This document shows positions 18,917 to 26,256 of a DNA stretch of 48,201 bases, piece by piece; the first letter of the stretch is position 1; every line of letters begins with the position of its first letter. The position numbers and the translations under genes are program-made. Origin of the DNA: Blastocatellia bacterium (lineage in GTDB: Bacteria; Acidobacteriota; Blastocatellia; Pyrinomonadales; Pyrinomonadaceae); the NCBI GenBank assembly GCA_016789265.1, contig JAEUQK010000003.1, forward strand, positions 1-48,201, written 5' to 3'. The notes under the pieces are model-generated. The model was not told the DNA's origin, searched no databases, and saw nothing but the letters and a program-made list of their open reading frames with translations.

Positions 18917-19126
18917 TCACTTCACCGGGTCATGCCCGCCCTTACAAAATGGTTGACAGCGTAGGATACGTTTTACGCCCATCCATGTTCCCTTTAACGC
19001 TCCGTACCTCTCCACAGCCTGCTTTGTGTATTCCGAGCATGTAGGCTCAAACCGGCACGCAGGCGGCAAAAAGGGCGATACCATCGCCTTGTAAATGCCC
19101 AGGAGATCAAGAACCAGAAACTTCAT
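18917..19126 (-). CDS. yidD: Membrane protein insertion efficiency factor YidD
   Basis: 69 residues with the full YidD signature: YKAMVSPFLPPACRFEPTCS followed by EYTKQAVERYGALKGTWMGVKRILRC and an end of the type PFCKGGHDPV. The protein is small and membrane-associated and assists YidC-dependent insertion. It lies between rnpA (49 bases) and yidC (4 bases), its conserved neighbourhood in most bacteria. The length is normal for the family. Confidence 0.95.
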   Translation of the reverse strand: MKFLVLDLLGIYKAMVSPFLPPACRFEPTCSEYTKQAVERYGALKGTWMGVKRILRCQPFCKGGHDPVK

Positions 19127-19175
19127 CGATACCAGTTATTCTGCCACAGAGGACACCGGGAGCATATTCGAGCGA

Positions 19176-19721
19176 TCATTCGCCTTTCAGCGATCTTTGC
19201 CTTGAAAATCTCTCCTCAGCGACCCGAAAAACTATTTCCCTGAATTCCGCCAAGGGCTTCTCAAGTTTTGTGTGCAGCAGGCTTCGTCGCGCATTCAGCA
19301 CCCAATCGTAATTCACCTCAAGGGTGTTCAGCTCTGCCCGGCTTAATCTAAACGATTCTCTTAATAGCCTTTTTGCCCGATTTCGGTCATGAGCCTTGCC
19401 GATCGCTTTCTTGGTGGCTGTTATCCCTACACGGTGCAGCGACCGTTGATTGGGCAAAATAAAGACCGTCATAAAACGGCCCTCGATCCGAAAACCCTTG
19501 TCGTAAACACGAAGAAACTCGGCGCGCTTAGCGAGCCGAGCTTCCTTCGGTAATCCAAAACTTAATAGTGCTGAACCGTCAGACGCTTGCGGCCCTTTGC
19601 GCGTCGGCGCTTCAGAACGGCGCGGCCGTTCTTTGTCGCCATCCTGGCCCTGAATCCGTGCTTTTTCGCGCGACGGCGATTGTTTGGTTGAAATGTTCTC
19701 TTCGGCATAATCGCTCTCCAT
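19176..19721 (-). CDS. rnpA: RNase P protein component with long N-terminal extension overlapping rpmH
   Basis: The conserved RnpA core begins near [20 protein letters not shown] and includes the RNR-type motif ([18 protein letters not shown]); it binds the RNase P RNA for tRNA 5' maturation. Between the end of rpmH (19562) and this core there is no ATG, GTG, TTG or CTG in frame, so translation must begin upstream of rpmH. The ATG at 19721 has GGTGA 5 bases before it (19727-19731); a GTG at 19730 is an alternative. This gives 181 residues, with about 62 extra charged N-terminal residues encoded by the same DNA as L34 in another frame. The layout resembles the nested rpmH/rnpA described for Thermus. 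Confidence 0.82.
   Translation of the reverse strand: MESDYAEENISTKQSPSREKARIQGQDGDKERPRRSEAPTRKGPQASDGSALLSFGLPKEARLAKRAEFLRVYDKGFRIEGRFMTVFILPNQRSLHRVGITATKKAIGKAHDRNRAKRLLRESFRLSRAELNTLEVNYDWVLNARRSLLHTKLEKPLAEFREIVFRVAEERFSRQRSLKGE
19562..19708 (-). CDS. rpmH: 50S ribosomal protein L34, nested inside rnpA
   Basis: 48 residues, unmistakable L34: it begins [20 protein letters not shown], continues [20 protein letters not shown] and ends KRLTVQHY. The ATG at 19708 is preceded by GGAGAG (19714-19719) at 5-base spacing. It is encoded in a different frame within the 5' part of rnpA and ends 14 bases before the conserved RnpA core begins. L34 is part of the large ribosomal subunit. It is the first member of the rpmH-rnpA-yidD-yidC-khpB-mnmE operon, behind a near-consensus promoter at 19749-19778. 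The product is certain. Confidence 0.97.
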   Translation of the reverse strand: MPKRTFQPNNRRRAKKHGFRARMATKNGRAVLKRRRAKGRKRLTVQHY

Positions 19722-19731
19722 GAAATTCACC
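19714..19731 (-). promoter_or_regulatory. Two interleaved ribosome binding sites for rnpA and rpmH
   Basis: GGTGA (19727-19731) lies 5 bases before the rnpA ATG (19721). GGAGAG (19714-19719) lies 5 bases before the rpmH ATG (19708). The second site begins on the last two bases of the rnpA start codon, so initiation at one start should affect the other. The two starts are 13 bases apart and in different frames. Confidence 0.65.
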
Positions 19732-19748
19732 CGAAAGTGAAAACCTAG

Positions 19749-19778
19749 AGTTTACGGGAAGAATGTTGCGAATGTCAA
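19749..19778 (-). promoter_or_regulatory. Sigma70-type promoter of the rpmH-rnpA operon
   Basis: On the minus strand a perfect -35 TTGACA (19773-19778), an 18-base spacer and -10 TAAACT (19749-19754). The predicted start of transcription is near 19742, leaving a leader of about 20 bases to the rnpA ATG and 34 to the rpmH ATG. Confidence 0.7.
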
Positions 19779-19863
19779 AGGAAATACGACGCTTTTTCGT
19801 CGGTAAATGGTTTGTAAAATATCGTTCGTTCGCGGACAATCTTGGCTGCATCAAGGAGTAAAA

Positions 19864-20211
19864 ATGAAAAGACTCATCGATCCTTCGACTTGGGCCGAGT
19901 TTTTATCGGAATTTTCCGAACGTAATCGCGGCCGTAGAGCCCGGTTTGAGGCATTCAGCCGCGACGGAGTAAGAGAAGAAGACGAGGAGGCTGTTTTCGA
20001 TCGGGTCTCGGTCTCAAACGGCATGGCGACCGTAACACGATATGTCATCAAGGCAGATGGCGAAACCCCGATAATTGATGAGGTTCCCGAAGTTCACGGC
20101 ATTTCGATCCAGTACGACAGCGACAATAGCGAAAACACGATGGAGTTTATGGATACGAACGGCGATATGACCGTACTCCATTTTGAATCGCTGGTTGACG
20201 GGGATTCTTGA
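19864..20211 (+). CDS. Small acidic protein, possibly DUF5335-like
   Basis: 115 residues from the ATG at 19864, which has AAGGAG 5 bases upstream; an in-frame extension further upstream would run into the rpmH promoter region and is rejected. The sequence starts MKRLIDPSTWAEFLSEFSER and is rich in Asp and Glu, with short beta-like stretches (ISIQYDSDNSENTMEFMDTN). The pattern of a Trp-containing N-terminal helix followed by FSxxxxG resembles DUF5335 proteins, but the match is from memory and weak. There is no signal peptide or membrane segment, so it is probably cytoplasmic. It is divergent from the rpmH operon and convergent with purN. Function is unknown. Confidence 0.65.
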   Translation: MKRLIDPSTWAEFLSEFSERNRGRRARFEAFSRDGVREEDEEAVFDRVSVSNGMATVTRYVIKADGETPIIDEVPEVHGISIQYDSDNSENTMEFMDTNGDMTVLHFESLVDGDS

Positions 20212-20240
20212 CTTTAATAGACCTGTGGACTTCTGCTTAC

Positions 20241-20810
20241 CTAGAGTCTCCCGGAGACGATCCGTTTAACAGCCTCCACGTACGCTCCGTGCTCCTGTTC
20301 GAGGACCCGGGCCGAAAGCGACTCGACGGTATCGTCTACGTTTACCGGAACCTCGCGCTGAAGAATGATCGCTCCGCTGTCCAAACCTTCGTCGACGAAA
20401 TGTACGGTACAGCCGGACACCGTTTCTCCTGCGGCAAGAACGCGTTCGTGAACTTCAAGGCCGGGGTATTTTGGAAGCAGGCTCGGGTGAATGTTAACGA
20501 TCCGGTTTGGAAATGCCTGCACAAATCCAGGCGACAATAGCCTCATATAGCCCGCGAGGCAGACCAGCTCGACTTCACGTTTCTTTAATTCAGCAATGAT
20601 TTCGGCGTCGTGTTCTTCACGTGATCGTCTGTTTCGCCCGACGACGACGATTTCGACGCCACGGTCTTTTGCTTTTTCTAAGCCTGCAGCATTAGCTTTG
20701 TCGCTGATAACAACAGCAACTTCTGAATCAAGTATCTCGCCGCTTTTCACAGCGTCGACCAACGCGACCATGTTCGACCCGCGGCCTGAGATGAGGATAC
20801 CAATCTTCAT
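20241..20810 (-). CDS. purN: Phosphoribosylglycinamide formyltransferase PurN
   Basis: 189 residues, full length. It carries MKIGILISGRGSNMVALVDA (phosphate-binding start), the catalytic stretch NIHPSLLPKYPGLEVHE (Asn and His) and TVHFVDEGLDSGAIILQREV (catalytic Asp). It transfers a formyl group from 10-formyltetrahydrofolate to GAR, the third step of de novo purine synthesis. It is the last gene of an operon that also holds purM, the fifth step, separated from it by an unknown gene. All active-site residues are visible. Confidence 0.96.
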   Translation of the reverse strand: MKIGILISGRGSNMVALVDAVKSGEILDSEVAVVISDKANAAGLEKAKDRGVEIVVVGRNRRSREEHDAEIIAELKKREVELVCLAGYMRLLSPGFVQAFPNRIVNIHPSLLPKYPGLEVHERVLAAGETVSGCTVHFVDEGLDSGAIILQREVPVNVDDTVESLSARVLEQEHGAYVEAVKRIVSGRL

Positions 20811-20831
20811 GAAAGGACGTACAAGTAAGGC

Positions 20832-21275
20832 CTACAACTTTTCAAAGAGAACAACGTCTCCATGATGAAAAAAGAATATCGCTAACTTTCCCGGATCGAT
20901 CGAGAAGAGTGCATCGTTCCCCCTTTCTGCTGCCAACGTTGATGCCTCTACTGCGGAAACCTTGCATGGATCGTCAATTCCATCAAAATAAACTCCCCTC
21001 TTCTTACCAAACCTACGTTCTAACGAATTTGGAAATGCGCTTGATCCGTCCATGGGTCGTCGATATTTTTCGTTCACGCCCCACAGCAGTCTTCCTAATT
21101 CATCACTCGCTTTTTCGGGTTTCTCTTGTGTTACATGGAACCAACGGTCGCGGTGACTTCGATCAATGAAAGCTTTTCCAAATTCAGAAAGGTGGTGTTT
21201 CAATTCCTCAGCCGAACACTGCTGGGCGTGAACTTCGACAAAATAGAACTGTTCCGGTTCTTTTCCCTTTTTCAC
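20832..21275 (-). CDS. Unknown protein between purM and purN, translationally coupled
   Basis: 147 residues if translation begins at the GTG at 21275, which shares one base with the purM stop (TAGTG); longer upstream starts lie inside purM. The protein starts VKKGKEPEQFYFVEVHAQQ and has no signal peptide or membrane helix. It contains EVHAQQCSAEELKHHLSEFG, RDRWFHVTQ and a C-terminal FFFHHGDVVLFEKL. No family was recognised. Its tight coupling to purM and the 21-base gap to purN suggest co-expression with purine synthesis, but nothing in the sequence shows an enzymatic role. The initiation codon is inferred from position only; no strong ribosome site precedes it. Confidence 0.6.
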   Translation of the reverse strand: MKKGKEPEQFYFVEVHAQQCSAEELKHHLSEFGKAFIDRSHRDRWFHVTQEKPEKASDELGRLLWGVNEKYRRPMDGSSAFPNSLERRFGKKRGVYFDGIDDPCKVSAVEASTLAAERGNDALFSIDPGKLAIFFFHHGDVVLFEKL

Positions 21276-22312
21276 TAGACAATCGATACCCCTTTTCCGG
21301 TTGTTGTTCGCCCTATTCGAAAGCAATTTACCTGACCAATCATGGTTTCTGCCGACGCTTCTGCACAAATCACGACCATCCCAATTCCCATGTTAAACGT
21401 CCGGAACATTTCCTGGTCGGAGACATTTCCGAGCTTTTGCATCAGGCCGAAGATGGGCAACTCGGTCCATGTGCCGCGGTTTATTTCGACCGTGACGCCG
21501 TCCGGCAAGATGCGGGGAATGTTTTCTAGAAAACCGCCGCCGGTGATATGTGCGAGACCTTTTATCGGAGCGGCGACACTCTTGTCGCCATTTTTAGATA
21601 GCAGCGGGCCGATCTGCGGCAGAAAGCTCTGATGTGTCGCCAAAAGGGCTTCGCCGACGGTCGTGCCGAGTTCGTCCAAATACGAATCGACCGTGTAACC
21701 GCCGACCTCAAAGAAGAGTTTTCGTGCAAGCGAATATCCGTTCGTCTGCAAACCGTTTGACGGAATACCAAGAACCACATCTCCGGGTACGATCGACTTT
21801 CCGTCGATCACTTTTGGCTTATCTACGACACCGACAATAAACCCCGCCAGGTCGTATTCGCCCGGCGGATAGAAGTCCGGCATCTCAGCCGTCTCGCCGC
21901 CCAAAAGGACGCATCCATTTTCTTTGCAGGCCCGAGCCATGCCCTCGACGACAGCGGCCGTCACATCGGGCTCCAGTTTCCCGGTAGCAAAATAATCGAG
22001 AAAGAAAAGCGGCCGTGCGCCTTGCACCAAAATGTCGTTTACACAATGGTTTACTAGATCTGCGCCGACGGTATTGTGAATTCCGGTCTCGAAAGCGAGT
22101 TTGAGCTTTGTTCCCACGCCGTCAGCCGAGGCCACAAGTATCGGATCGTCCATTCCGGGAAATGCTCCCGAAAACATCCCGCCAAAACTGCCGATCTCCG
22201 TCAGGGTGCGTTCGTTAAACGTTGCTCGCGCATATTCGCGGATCTTCGCGACGGCCCTATTTGCGTTGTCTATTGAAACGCCTGCGTCGGCGTATGAGAT
22301 TGATTGCGACAT
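21275..22312 (-). CDS. purM: Phosphoribosylformylglycinamidine cyclo-ligase PurM (AIR synthetase)
   Basis: 345 residues with the expected start MSQSISYADAGVSIDNANRA and the ATP-binding AIRS motifs: DGVGTKLKLAFETGIHNTVG, the conserved DLVNHCVNDILVQGARPLFF, GCVLLGGETAEMPDFY, and AHITGGGFLENIPRILP. It converts FGAM to AIR with ATP in de novo purine synthesis. It lies 6 bases after the arylamine N-acetyltransferase gene and is coupled to the unknown downstream gene. Length and motifs are normal. Confidence 0.96.
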   Translation of the reverse strand: MSQSISYADAGVSIDNANRAVAKIREYARATFNERTLTEIGSFGGMFSGAFPGMDDPILVASADGVGTKLKLAFETGIHNTVGADLVNHCVNDILVQGARPLFFLDYFATGKLEPDVTAAVVEGMARACKENGCVLLGGETAEMPDFYPPGEYDLAGFIVGVVDKPKVIDGKSIVPGDVVLGIPSNGLQTNGYSLARKLFFEVGGYTVDSYLDELGTTVGEALLATHQSFLPQIGPLLSKNGDKSVAAPIKGLAHITGGGFLENIPRILPDGVTVEINRGTWTELPIFGLMQKLGNVSDQEMFRTFNMGIGMVVICAEASAETMIGQVNCFRIGRTTTGKGVSIV

Positions 22313-22318
22313 CTCTGA

Positions 22319-23095
22319 CTATTGTATCTGCCGAATACCGAATTCGTCATTCAACAGACGATCGAATTCTTCCGAAGAATTAACTGCGGATTCTGTTCTC
22401 GCACCGTTTTCGGTGATCAGGAACTTGGAATCCGTCACCGTCTTCCGCCCGGTTTCGGTCAGGATCGAACACATTCTGCCTTTTTTAAAATGCGAATCAG
22501 GCGAATACTGCTGAAAGTCGCACATTTCGGCAAATTCGGACAGGTCTCGAGCAAGCATCGTGAACGAATATTGTGGACGCCAGCCTTCGTCGGAGTTCTT
22601 TAGAACTTCAAGAGTGCCGAAGTCACCGCGGCGAATGACAAAAACGCCTTCGCGATCGTGCTGTTCGATATCGGGAACGATTCTCAGCGGCTCGGCTGAG
22701 AAATCCCCAAACCCGACATCGACGAGGTATTCGAGTTCTCCGATGGTGGCAATGATCGCCGCGTGGTCAAACTCCGGCCCGAAATCGACTCCATTATATA
22801 CACGGGCTGAAACGATCCGCGTTCTGAATCCGATACAGCGGAGCAGCTCGTTGAAAAGCCCGTTAAGTTCGTAACAGAATCCGCCGCGTTTTCCCTCGAC
22901 GATCTTCTTGTAAGATCTGCCGGTATCGACAACTATGGGCTGTTTCCAATGGATATCCAGGTTTTCGAACGGCACATTAAGAAGATGAGCCTTCTGTAGC
23001 AAGCACAGGCTTTGGGCGTCTATGTTTAGTTCACCTTCATCTACCCCGATGCGTTTCAGATACCTGACAATGTTCAATTTCGAACGACTTTCCAT
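22319..23095 (-). CDS. Arylamine N-acetyltransferase (NAT)
   Basis: 258 residues from the ATG at 23095, overlapping the end of the DUF5990 gene by 22 bases; a GTG at 23119 is an alternative. The catalytic triad is visible in standard contexts: Cys in RGGFCYELNGLF, His in EFDHAAIIATI and Asp in YLVDVGFGDF. The N-terminus has HLLNVPFENLDIHW, also typical. The enzyme transfers acetyl from acetyl-CoA to arylamines or related acceptors; the natural substrate cannot be told, and some relatives act in antibiotic synthesis. It sits in an operon with purM and purN, with no obvious metabolic link. Confidence 0.92.
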   Translation of the reverse strand: MESRSKLNIVRYLKRIGVDEGELNIDAQSLCLLQKAHLLNVPFENLDIHWKQPIVVDTGRSYKKIVEGKRGGFCYELNGLFNELLRCIGFRTRIVSARVYNGVDFGPEFDHAAIIATIGELEYLVDVGFGDFSAEPLRIVPDIEQHDREGVFVIRRGDFGTLEVLKNSDEGWRPQYSFTMLARDLSEFAEMCDFQQYSPDSHFKKGRMCSILTETGRKTVTDSKFLITENGARTESAVNSSEEFDRLLNDEFGIRQIQ

Positions 23096-23499
23096 ACCAG
23101 ACCTTTTATGCTGGCGCACGACGGCCCTCCGTCTTTACCGACGCCCGGCATAGTAACTTCAATAAAATTACCCGGTTCGACAAGCGCCTCTTCAACTTGT
23201 TCCTGTGTGATCGACATAAGCCAGAGCTTCGCGCGGCGATTCCAACGGGTTCCGTTTTGTCCGGCGTACGACCCGGAATTTACATAAACGAACCGAGAAT
23301 CCTTAGGACCTTGTGCGTATTTTCCCAGGAAATTCAAACCAGTATCGCGAAGTTCGACAATTATAGGAAACTCAAATGAAATTGAGTCGCCCGACATCCT
23401 GAGCGGTGGCAAAAGCTCATTCTTTCCTCGCTGAACCTGCATTGAAACACCCGGGAGTGGTCGATCAACGATAATTCGAAATTGGATCTGGTATCTCAT
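23074..23499 (-). CDS. DUF5990 family protein
   Basis: 141 residues. It starts MRYQIQFRIIVDRPLPGVSM and contains LNFLGKYAQGPKDSRFVYVN, then GQNGTRWNRRAKLWLMSIT, which together match my recollection of DUF5990. It is a predicted cytoplasmic beta-rich protein without signal peptide. It is the first gene of the NAT-purM-unknown-purN operon, overlapping NAT by 22 bases and preceded by a perfect -10 box at 23513-23518. No biochemical function is known to me for this family. Confidence 0.7.
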   Translation of the reverse strand: MRYQIQFRIIVDRPLPGVSMQVQRGKNELLPPLRMSGDSISFEFPIIVELRDTGLNFLGKYAQGPKDSRFVYVNSGSYAGQNGTRWNRRAKLWLMSITQEQVEEALVEPGNFIEVTMPGVGKDGGPSCASIKGLVWKVVRN

Positions 23500-23512
23500 C
23501 GTGCGAATTCAG

Positions 23513-23518
23513 ATTATA
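23513..23518 (-). promoter_or_regulatory. Perfect TATAAT -10 box before the DUF5990/purM operon
   Basis: TATAAT on the minus strand, with no good -35 at the usual distance. Transcription would start near 23506, giving a leader of only about 7 bases before the ATG at 23499. Confidence 0.4.
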
Positions 23519-23534
23519 GTCACTCGCTCCCGCG

Positions 23535-23564
23535 TTGACTATTGGTTGTGCGCACCATTAGCAT
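23535..23564 (+). promoter_or_regulatory. Candidate promoter for the 23608 gene
   Basis: TTGACT (23535-23540), an 18-base spacer and TAGCAT (23559-23564), about 44 bases upstream of the ATG at 23608. The two boxes match the sigma70 consensus moderately. Confidence 0.3.
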
Positions 23565-23607
23565 TTTTCAAAACGGGCAGAACAACAGCCTGTCGTACAA
23601 TCACAAT

Positions 23608-23991
23608 ATGAGTTTCACATTGCATGATATGGGTTCGGAGAACTTCGAATTCAACGCGAACGTATGGAATTGGAAGGCGGCTCTCGAAGTAGTGAAGAGC
23701 TTGGATATCCTAAGCGAAGGAAAGGTGCGTCAGATGGGGTATAACGCGATGGGCGTAAAGATCGACATGGATGATGCCCATTTGATCGGCCGAAAGATCC
23801 GCGAGGAGGTCCTTCCCAAATTGGAGCCCAATAAGCGTATCTTCGCCGACGGTTCGATCACAGATCAGCCCGACGACGGAACGATCTACCGGGACGAGGA
23901 CGAACAGTGGAAGAATTACAGCGTAAGCCACGACTGGTTAAAGGACTTCACTGAGTTCTGCCTTCGATCCAAAGGATTTCAGATCTATTAG
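23608..23991 (+). CDS. Unrecognised small cytoplasmic protein
   Basis: 127 residues from the ATG at 23608 (MSFTLHDMGSENFEFNANVW). A longer in-frame start at 23542 would overlap the predicted promoter. The protein is acidic and has no signal peptide or membrane helix. Visible elements are an N-terminal WNWKAALEVVKSLD helix, DMDDAHLIGRKIREEVLPKL and a C-terminal HDWLKDFTEFCLRSKGFQIY. No family was recognised. It stands between the divergent purine operon and the DUF445 gene, which begins 18 bases after its stop, so co-transcription with DUF445 is possible. Confidence 0.7.
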   Translation: MSFTLHDMGSENFEFNANVWNWKAALEVVKSLDILSEGKVRQMGYNAMGVKIDMDDAHLIGRKIREEVLPKLEPNKRIFADGSITDQPDDGTIYRDEDEQWKNYSVSHDWLKDFTEFCLRSKGFQIY

Positions 23992-24009
23992 TGTTTATCC
24001 CGATGTCAA

Positions 24010-25647
24010 TTGGGCGCATGCATGGAATTCTTTAACGATATAACAAACGCGGTCTCGCCTTGGTTCAAGAATATTTGGGTCCAAATAGGATTGTTGATCG
24101 TCTTTGCGACCTTTCACGGTTATGCCGGCGCTTGGCTCGCGGTAAGAATGTTGTTTCGTCCGCGGAGGCCGTTTAAGGTTCTTGGCATTACGTTGTTTCC
24201 GCAAGGCATGATCCCGCGTCATCGTGATCGACTCGCAAACGCGATCGGAAAGGCGGTTGGCGAAGAACTCGTTTCGCAAGAAACGATAATGGACCAACTC
24301 GTCGGTAAAGATTTTTTGCGAACAAAGATCCGCGGTGTTATTGACTCTTACACCCGAGAGCTGCTTGCACAAAACTATCCCTCGCTAATAGAGACGCTGC
24401 CGGCAAATCTTCGCGGGCCTGTGCTTGACGCCATCACCTCGCTTCAGTTCACTGTCGCAGAACATATCGACCGCATTCTCAAGAACGAGGAAACACACGC
24501 AACTATCAGTGGTTTTGTTGAACGTCGTGTTGACGAAGTTCTTTCCAAACGAGTCGCGTCGATAATCGATGACGATACTTTTCAGGAATTCGTTGGCTTT
24601 ATCGAAGAGCGGATACGAACGGCGATCTTATCTCCAACGCTTGAAAGGAACATACACGAGTTTGTTAGCCGCCGGGTCGACGATCTTGCGAATACTGAAA
24701 CACCGCTCGGTGCGATGTTCACGCCTGATGCCGTTGCGTTGATCAAGGAAAAAGCGAATGAACAGATCGCACCGGTCGCTCATCATTTGACAGAGATCGC
24801 CGCGACCGAGCGAACGCGCAACCAGATCGGCGGCCTGATCAAGAAAGAGGTCCACGAGTATTACGAAAATCTGCCTTTCTTCAAGAAGATATTTGTCTCG
24901 CGCGAAAATCTACTGCGTGAGGTTGACGTGCTTGTTAACGAAAGTCTCCCAAAACGCATCGAAGAAACCCTTAAAGGCGATGTCTTTGCTGCCGAAGCGA
25001 GTTCATTTATTGTTAGTACGATCGATACGGCTTTATCGAGGCCGCTGCCGGACGTGATCGGAAAGATCGATCCCGAGCAGCTGTCGCGGCTAAAGGTTCA
25101 GATAACCACAGCGCTGGTCAACTTACTTCGAAGCGATGAGATGCAGCGTTCGATCTCGGCTTATATTACCGATACCCTCGAGAAATTGCGGCCGCACAGC
25201 ATCGATTCGATCTTGCGGACCGTGCACCCCGAATCGGAGGCAAAGCTGAAATCAATGCTCTCAAGCGGCCTCATTTCGATAATCTCAAGCGAGAGCACGT
25301 CACGGCTTGTCAATGACATGCTTTCGCGCCAGATCGAGCAACTTCTCGCCGCACCGATCGGAAAACTATCTGACAAGATCGAGGAAGAAAAGCTGGTTTC
25401 GGCAAGCGAGACGTTTGCCGATACGATCATCAGTGCGATCCGTGAAAAGCTCCCGGAAGCCATCAAGGAATTCGACGTCGGCGGCGTTGTGAAGGAAAAG
25501 ATAATGAACTATCCGGTCGAGAAACTCGAAGCGCTTGTCCTTTCCGTCGCGAAAGAACATCTTCGTACCATCGAGCTATTCGGAGCGGGTTTCGGATTGG
25601 CGATCGGGATCCTTCAGGCAATTCAGTTTTACATCTACGCAAAGTAG
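24010..25647 (+). CDS. DUF445 family inner-membrane protein
   Basis: 545 residues. A hydrophobic N-terminus (about residues 18-45) contains GYAGAWLAVRMLFRPRRPFK and then LGITLFPQGMIPRHRDRLAN, the signature of DUF445 (relatives of YheB/YjiN). A long amphipathic helical region follows, with repeated IEERIRT-, VSRRVDD- and NESLPKRI-type segments. A final membrane helix lies at the C-terminus (FGAGFGLAIGILQAIQFYIY). The topology suggests two membrane anchors and a large helical domain. The function of the family is not established to me. An internal ATG at 24022 is an alternative start; neither has a clear ribosome site. Confidence 0.85.
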   Translation: MGACMEFFNDITNAVSPWFKNIWVQIGLLIVFATFHGYAGAWLAVRMLFRPRRPFKVLGITLFPQGMIPRHRDRLANAIGKAVGEELVSQETIMDQLVGKDFLRTKIRGVIDSYTRELLAQNYPSLIETLPANLRGPVLDAITSLQFTVAEHIDRILKNEETHATISGFVERRVDEVLSKRVASIIDDDTFQEFVGFIEERIRTAILSPTLERNIHEFVSRRVDDLANTETPLGAMFTPDAVALIKEKANEQIAPVAHHLTEIAATERTRNQIGGLIKKEVHEYYENLPFFKKIFVSRENLLREVDVLVNESLPKRIEETLKGDVFAAEASSFIVSTIDTALSRPLPDVIGKIDPEQLSRLKVQITTALVNLLRSDEMQRSISAYITDTLEKLRPHSIDSILRTVHPESEAKLKSMLSSGLISIISSESTSRLVNDMLSRQIEQLLAAPIGKLSDKIEEEKLVSASETFADTIISAIREKLPEAIKEFDVGGVVKEKIMNYPVEKLEALVLSVAKEHLRTIELFGAGFGLAIGILQAIQFYIYAK

Positions 25648-25708
25648 TCCCTGCAGTGCAATTCTTCCATTTCCTCTACGTTCTCTTTTCAAGGATGGAG
25701 GAAAATTT

Positions 25709-26239
25709 ATGAAATTGCGTTATGTTCTTGCCTTACTTCTGGTGATCTGGACAGCATCATTGGTCGATGCCCAAGCATTGACCAAGATCCCAAATCCGTC
25801 GATCGACATGAAAGGCTATTTGCGGGTCGCCTCGCAAGCCGCGGAATACCGCGAGAAGCGGCGGTTGACCGAAGATCAGTTCATTGAGAGATCAAAGCAA
25901 AAGAATGTCATCGTGCTGGACGCAAGAAGTAAACAGAAATACGACGAGCTGCATATAAAGGGTGCAGTCAACCTGAGTTTTCCGGACATCACGGTCGAGA
26001 GCCTGGCAAGACTATTCCCAAACAAGGACCAGACGATCCTTATCTACTGCAACAATAACTTTCAGAACGCCGAGGATGCGTTTCCACGAAAGATGGCGAC
26101 GGCGTCGCTAAATCTATCGACGTATATTGCCCTTTATACTTACGGCTACCGAAACGTTTACGAACTCGGTCCGCTGCTTGACGTCAAAACAACAAAACTC
26201 GAATTGGTTTCATCGGAACCGTCGAGCGTTAGGAATTAG
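25709..26239 (+). CDS. Exported single-domain rhodanese-like protein
   Basis: 176 residues from the ATG at 25709, which has GGAGG (25697-25701) at 7-base spacing; the in-frame extension upstream overlaps the DUF445 gene and is rejected. Residues 1-21 form a signal peptide ending VDAQ. A rhodanese domain follows: NVIVLDARSKQKYDELHIKG, AVNLSF, and the active loop ILIYCNNNFQNAEDAF with the candidate catalytic Cys. Periplasmic rhodaneses may handle sulfur transfer or only bind; the substrate is unknown. The loop CNNNFQN differs from the common CxxGxRA/S form, so activity is uncertain. It is convergent with mreB. Confidence 0.82.
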   Translation: MKLRYVLALLLVIWTASLVDAQALTKIPNPSIDMKGYLRVASQAAEYREKRRLTEDQFIERSKQKNVIVLDARSKQKYDELHIKGAVNLSFPDITVESLARLFPNKDQTILIYCNNNFQNAEDAFPRKMATASLNLSTYIALYTYGYRNVYELGPLLDVKTTKLELVSSEPSSVRN

Positions 26240-26256
26240 AGTTTCTTCCGTTGGAT

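Noticed and set aside
19722..19854. Separate minus-strand gene overlapping the rpmH promoter (ORF 19612-19854)
   Set aside because: It runs through the promoter and the rpmH/rnpA region in the third frame, with no conserved features.
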